DNA from: an uncultured Lachnospiraceae bacterium
GTDB taxonomy: Bacteria; Bacillota; Clostridia; Lachnospirales; Lachnospiraceae
DNA: 38,360 nucleotides
Reading direction: 5' to 3'
NCBI GenBank assembly: GCA_904395885.1
Contig: CAJFOF010000061.1
Span: forward strand, 86,541 to 124,900
The position numbers and the translations under genes were made by a program. The notes beneath the pieces were generated by a model. The model was given only the letters and a program-made list of their open reading frames with translations, had not been told where the DNA came from and searched no databases. Below, piece by piece: positions 35,041 to 38,360 of this stretch (positions are counted from its first letter, which is position 1; every line of letters begins with the position of its first letter).

Positions 35041-37704
35041 TTAGTGGGCGTCAAACCAGCTTTTCCCCTCTTTGGCATCCACTTCCAGGGAGACGGAGAG
35101 ATCGGCGGCGTGCTTCATCTTATCTTCCAGGATCTCCTTCACCTGAGCCAGCTCCGGCTCCCATGTCTCCACAAGCAGCTCATCGTGAACCTGAAGGACG
35201 ATCCGCGATTTCATTCCCCGCTTCTGTAGCTCCTGATCTACCTGAATCATGGCGATCTTCATAATATCCGCAGCCGTTCCCTGAATAGGGGAATTCATCG
35301 CAACTCTCTCCCCGAAAGACCTCTGCATAAAGTTGGCTGACTTCAATTCTGGTATGGGCCTGCGCCGGCCAAATAATGTGGTGACAAACCCGTGCTCTTT
35401 ACCGTCTGCCACCTGCTGATCCAAAAATTTCTTTACACCTGGGTAGGTTTCAAAGTATTTATTGATATACTCCAAAGCCTCCTTGCGGGTAATACTCAGA
35501 TCCTCGCTAAGTCCGAAAGCGCTGATGCCGTAGACAATGCCAAAATTGACCGCCTTGGCATTGCGCCGCTGGAGAGGCGTCACTTCCTCCAGCGGAACGT
35601 GGAACACCTGAGATGCCGTAATGGCGTGGATGTCCTGGGCTGACCGGTAAGCGGTGATCAGCCTCTCGTCCCCTGACATGTGAGCCAAAATTCTCAGTTC
35701 AATCTGGGAGTAATCGGCATCCACAAAGGTATAACCCTCCTCCGGCACAAAAACCTTGCGGATCTCTCTCCCCAGCTCCATCCGCACCGGGATGTTCTGC
35801 AGGTTGGGTTCTGTGCTGCTGATTCTGCCTGTAGCGGTGATGGTCTGATTGAATTTGCCGTGGATCCGCTCGTCCGGTCCGATAAATGCCGACAGTCCCT
35901 CCGCATAAGTGGAATACAGCTTGGCAAGCTGGCGGTAATCCAGTATCATCTGGACCGCAGGCACATCGGGGGCCAGCTTTTCCAGCACATCGGCTGCTGT
36001 GGAATATCCGGTCTTTGTCTTCTTTCCGCCCTTTAAATGCATCTTTTCAAAGAGGACTTCCCCCAACTGTTTCGGGGAATTGATATTGAAGGTCTCTCCT
36101 GTGGCCTGGTAGATCTCCTGCTCCAGCTTATCGATCTGGAGCTTCAGCCTATCACCGTAATCCTTCAACTCCTGCCGTTCTACCCGAACGCCTGCGGTCT
36201 CCATCCGGTGAAGGCTGTAGATCAGAGGCATCTCCACTTCCAGGAACAGCTTTTCCATACCGGTATTTTTCAGCTCATCCAGAAGACGCGGGCCGGAAGC
36301 GTACGCGGTGTATGCCATGTAACAAACACATGTCAGTGCTTTTTCCTCCCCCTGTTCCAGACTGCTTCCCAGATCGGCCTTTCCCAACAGGTCAACCTTG
36401 GAAGGCAGGGTCAGTTTCAGATAGTCCCTTGCCAGATCGTCATAGTCATAAGAATCTTTCAGGGGATTCAAAAGATAGGCAGCCACCATCCCATCCCTGG
36501 CCCCGGAATTCCAGTCAATATTGAGCAACGAAAGCTGACTCTTCAAATCAATGGTCCACAACTGGAGACCTGGCTTTTTGCAGAGTTCTTCCATCTTTCC
36601 CGCCAGATACTCTCCGGTAACGAATCCCGCAGCCTCCAGAAGCACACACTCTTCATCTCCAAAGCAGAGAGCCAGTCCTACAGCCTGCTGACTGCCAGCC
36701 TCTTTTCCGGTTTTCATGATAAGCTGCGCTCCAATCCGCTCCGCTTTTTCCGCCTTCTTCAGAACGGATTCCACTTCTCCTAAATCTGAAATCACAGCAA
36801 AGTGTTCTCTCAGAGATTCGGCGCCGCTCTCCTGAGCCGCTCCGGCAAACCGCGGAAGAATGGATTTAAATTCCAGGCGCTTCATATACTGATAGGCTTC
36901 CTCGGTGTAGAGACCATCGATCTTCGCATCATCATAGGAAAAGTCGATACCGCAGTCCGTGCAGATCTCTGCCAGTTTCTTGCTCATCTGCGCCATATCA
37001 TAGTGCTCTTCCAGGGCTTTTCTGGCCCTGGGAGGTTTGATCTCCTCTAAATGGGCGTAGGCATTCTCAATACTCCCGTAGGCAGAGATAATGGCGGTAG
37101 CTGTCTTTTCCCCGATAGACGGGACGCCGGGAATATTGTCAGATGCATCTCCCATCAGCGCCTTCACGTCAATAAACTCTTTTGGCGTCACGCCGTATTC
37201 CCGCTTCACATCCTCCGGATAATAGTCTTTCACCTCAGTCCCGCCTCTGAGAGTCTTGGGAATGCGGATTTTGATATGCTCATCTGCCAATTGGAGAAGA
37301 TCCCGATCCCCTGACACAATGGATACCTCCACCTTATCCCCAGCCTGATGCTTGGCTACGGTTCCCAAAATATCATCTGCCTCAAATCCCGCCTTGGTCA
37401 GGATGGGAATTCCCATGGCCGCTAAAACCTCCTTCATCAGCGGCACCTGCTCGTGAAGCTCCTGGGGCATGGGTTTTCTCGTCCCCTTATACTCCTCGTA
37501 CATTTTATGCCGGAAGGTTGGTTCCTTGAGATCGAAGGCCACGGCCAGGTGATCCGCTTTCTCTTCCTCAAGAATCTTGAACATAATATTCAGGAAGCCG
37601 TATACCGCATTGGTGTGAAGCCCTTCTGAATTGGTCAGATCCGGAACCCCGTAAAAAGCCCGGTTCAAAATACTGTGTCCATCTATCAAAACTAATTTTT
37701 CCAT
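35041..37704 (-). CDS. polA: DNA polymerase I
   Basis: An 887-residue family A polymerase for Okazaki fragment processing and repair. The 5'-nuclease domain occupies about 1-290 (LIDGHSILNRAFYG, GFEADDILGT, GDASDNIPGVPSIGEKTA). The 3'-5' exonuclease-like domain (about 300-465) has lost its metal carboxylates: the first site reads IGAQLIMK in place of FDTET, and the third reads YMAYTAYA in place of YAAEDAD, so proofreading should be absent, as in Bacillus and Taq enzymes. The polymerase domain has motif A (DADYSQIELR), motif B (RRNAKAVNFGIVYG) and motif C (QVHDELLVE). AAAGGA precedes the ATG. It follows the zinc-finger gene by about 67 bases. Confidence 0.97.
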   Translation of the reverse strand: MEKLVLIDGHSILNRAFYGVPDLTNSEGLHTNAVYGFLNIMFKILEEEKADHLAVAFDLKEPTFRHKMYEEYKGTRKPMPQELHEQVPLMKEVLAAMGIPILTKAGFEADDILGTVAKHQAGDKVEVSIVSGDRDLLQLADEHIKIRIPKTLRGGTEVKDYYPEDVKREYGVTPKEFIDVKALMGDASDNIPGVPSIGEKTATAIISAYGSIENAYAHLEEIKPPRARKALEEHYDMAQMSKKLAEICTDCGIDFSYDDAKIDGLYTEEAYQYMKRLEFKSILPRFAGAAQESGAESLREHFAVISDLGEVESVLKKAEKAERIGAQLIMKTGKEAGSQQAVGLALCFGDEECVLLEAAGFVTGEYLAGKMEELCKKPGLQLWTIDLKSQLSLLNIDWNSGARDGMVAAYLLNPLKDSYDYDDLARDYLKLTLPSKVDLLGKADLGSSLEQGEEKALTCVCYMAYTAYASGPRLLDELKNTGMEKLFLEVEMPLIYSLHRMETAGVRVERQELKDYGDRLKLQIDKLEQEIYQATGETFNINSPKQLGEVLFEKMHLKGGKKTKTGYSTAADVLEKLAPDVPAVQMILDYRQLAKLYSTYAEGLSAFIGPDERIHGKFNQTITATGRISSTEPNLQNIPVRMELGREIRKVFVPEEGYTFVDADYSQIELRILAHMSGDERLITAYRSAQDIHAITASQVFHVPLEEVTPLQRRNAKAVNFGIVYGISAFGLSEDLSITRKEALEYINKYFETYPGVKKFLDQQVADGKEHGFVTTLFGRRRPIPELKSANFMQRSFGERVAMNSPIQGTAADIMKIAMIQVDQELQKRGMKSRIVLQVHDELLVETWEPELAQVKEILEDKMKHAADLSVSLEVDAKEGKSWFDAH

Positions 37705-37771
37705 TTCCAGTCCTTTCCCGCTCTCTCCTTGGCGCCAAAGTGTTATTGTCCCCGATTTCAGCGCCCCTATC

Positions 37772-38113
37772 CTACCAGAATACTCCCCATATTCTCAGCT
37801 GCATAACCGTCATTACGGTCAGGCTCATAACCACCAGTGTGTTGACAGCATATTTGGCAATTTTAAACAGCCTCCTTCTCTGAACATGCTGCCTGGATTC
37901 CTCCAGCCTCTCTTCCATCTCCCCTTTGATATTGTAATTATCCGCGTCAGAGTCCAACTGCCGGATACCGTAATCTACCGTAAAATAGATTTCCAGCTCC
38001 TCCTGGCAATTTTCGCAGTTTTCAATATGTTCTAAAAATTCTTCAAGCTGGTCGTCCTCCAGGTCTCCCTGAATGTAAGGCATAACAAGCCGTTCCGCTT
38101 CCTGACAAGTCAT
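37772..38113 (-). CDS. Small zinc-finger (zf-HC2) membrane protein, anti-sigma-factor-like
   Basis: A 113-residue protein with the N-terminal anti-sigma zinc-finger signature: C3 near the start, then H29-x3-C33-x2-C36 in HIENCENC, set in two helices rich in Asp/Glu. A charged linker (about 60-82) leads to one membrane helix (about 86-106), leaving only a few residues outside. In anti-sigma factors the zinc domain binds an ECF sigma factor inside the cell. No sigma factor is encoded next to it; the neighbours are a tRNA-Leu and polA, so the partner is unknown and it may not be an anti-sigma factor. GAGGAGG stands seven bases before the ATG. The membrane part has no extracellular sensor domain. 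Confidence 0.8.
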   Translation of the reverse strand: MTCQEAERLVMPYIQGDLEDDQLEEFLEHIENCENCQEELEIYFTVDYGIRQLDSDADNYNIKGEMEERLEESRQHVQRRRLFKIAKYAVNTLVVMSLTVMTVMQLRIWGVFW

Positions 38114-38152
38114 AGCATGGCCTCCTCACTCTGCGTTTTTCCTAACAATTAT

Positions 38153-38181
38153 ATATTACCTTGTTTTTCCAATACTGCCAA
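38153..38181 (-). promoter_or_regulatory. Sigma-A-type promoter of the zinc-finger gene (and perhaps polA)
   Basis: TTGGCA (38176-38181), 17 bases, TAATAT (38153-38158); a TATAAT overlaps just downstream. Transcription would start near 38146, about 33 bases before the ATG. Confidence 0.6.
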
Positions 38182-38223
38182 TAGATTTTCTGCTTTTTCA
38201 AAAATCCGCAGGGCAATTTTCTC

Positions 38224-38275
38224 AAAAAGAAAAAACCCCGAGGGATGCTGTTATCAGCATTCTCTGAGGTTTCTT
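38224..38275 (-). terminator. Rho-independent terminator after tRNA-Leu
   Basis: On the minus strand a long imperfect hairpin (AAACCTC ... GAG ... ATGCTG, loop ATAA, CAGCAT ... CTC ... GGGGTTT) is followed by a T tract interrupted by one C. It starts about 15 bases after the tRNA end. Confidence 0.85.
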
Positions 38276-38290
38276 GCCCCTGCCAAGGAG

Positions 38291-38360
38291 TGCCGGCTGC
38301 GGGACTTGAACCCGCACGATGTCGCCATCAATGGATTTTGAGTCCACCTCGTCTGCCATT
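38291..38360 (-). tRNA. tRNA-Leu (anticodon CAA), 3' part; cut by the window edge
   Basis: On the minus strand the visible part has the anticodon stem-loop with loop CTCAAAA (38336-38342; anticodon CAA at 38338-38340), a long variable arm as in class II tRNAs, and the T arm GCGGG-TTCAAGT-CCCGC. The acceptor strand AGCCGGC is followed by discriminator A, the leucine identity base. CCA is not encoded. The D arm is only partly present and the 5' end lies outside the window. Confidence 0.93.

Noticed and set aside
1..38360. CRISPR arrays, insertion sequences, prophage or toxin-antitoxin genes
   Set aside because: No spaced direct-repeat series, transposase or integrase motifs, or attachment-site duplications were seen; the tRNA-Leu 3' end at the right edge is followed by a terminator and ordinary genes and shows no integrase.

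Overview
The window looks like a stretch of core chromosome from an anaerobic Firmicute of the Clostridia, most likely Lachnospiraceae. The assignment rests on gene order and content: the Bacillus/Clostridium order priA-def-fmt-yugP-rsmB-rlmN-prpC-prkC-rsgA-rpe-thiN and yicC-gmk-rpoZ, a tepA-ftsK pair, formate-tetrahydrofolate ligase, an ECF vitamin transporter subunit, AGGAGG-type ribosome binding sites and sigma-A-like promoters. It is gene dense, with no gap over about 200 bases, and almost everything lies on the minus strand.

Region by region, left to right: (1) positions 1-6516, minus strand, read from a strong promoter near 6570: yicC, gmk, rpoZ, a weak hairpin, rimO, pgsA, cinA, an unrecognised 442-residue gene, and an unrecognised gene cut by the left edge. 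(2) 6603-8417, plus strand: rqcH (NFACT family), divergent from yicC with the two -35 boxes only 7 bases apart. (3) 8422-9351: a 5'-truncated glycoside hydrolase family 2 remnant whose open frame begins inside the terminator of the next unit. (4) 9342-11495, minus: serS, a VOC/glyoxalase-like gene and a small CPYC thioredoxin-like gene, with their own promoter and terminator. (5) 11504-13070, minus: an ECF transporter S component and a pyridoxal-type kinase, preceded by a 9-base direct repeat that may be an operator. (6) 13083-33240, minus: tepA, ftsK, fhs, murE, murF, priA, def, fmt, yugP, rsmB, rlmN, prpC, prkC, rsgA, rpe, thiN, with very small gaps or overlaps and a hairpin at the end. (7) 33379-34717, plus: a stand-alone NADP-isocitrate dehydrogenase with promoter and terminator. 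(8) 34747-38360, minus: a small zinc-finger membrane protein, polA, an unrecognised 86-residue gene, and the 3' part of a tRNA-Leu(CAA) with its terminator.

The long array in region 6 joins chromosome segregation (ftsK), peptidoglycan precursor synthesis (murE, murF), replication restart (priA), the formyl cycle of translation initiation (fhs, fmt, def), rRNA modification (rsmB, rlmN), the cell-wall sensing PASTA kinase and its phosphatase, and the ribosome maturation GTPase RsgA. Regions 4 and 5 look like insertions relative to the Bacillus order, which would otherwise bring the yicC block close to the priA-thiN block. I saw no CRISPR array, transposase, prophage or obvious new defence system. 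The most interesting items are the decayed hydrolase at a terminator, the direct-repeat operator candidate, the back-to-back yicC/rqcH promoters, the absence of remA between yicC and gmk, an orphan anti-sigma-like zinc-finger protein, and the unrecognised genes at the left edge and after polA. Start positions were chosen from visible ribosome binding sites; no database search was possible.
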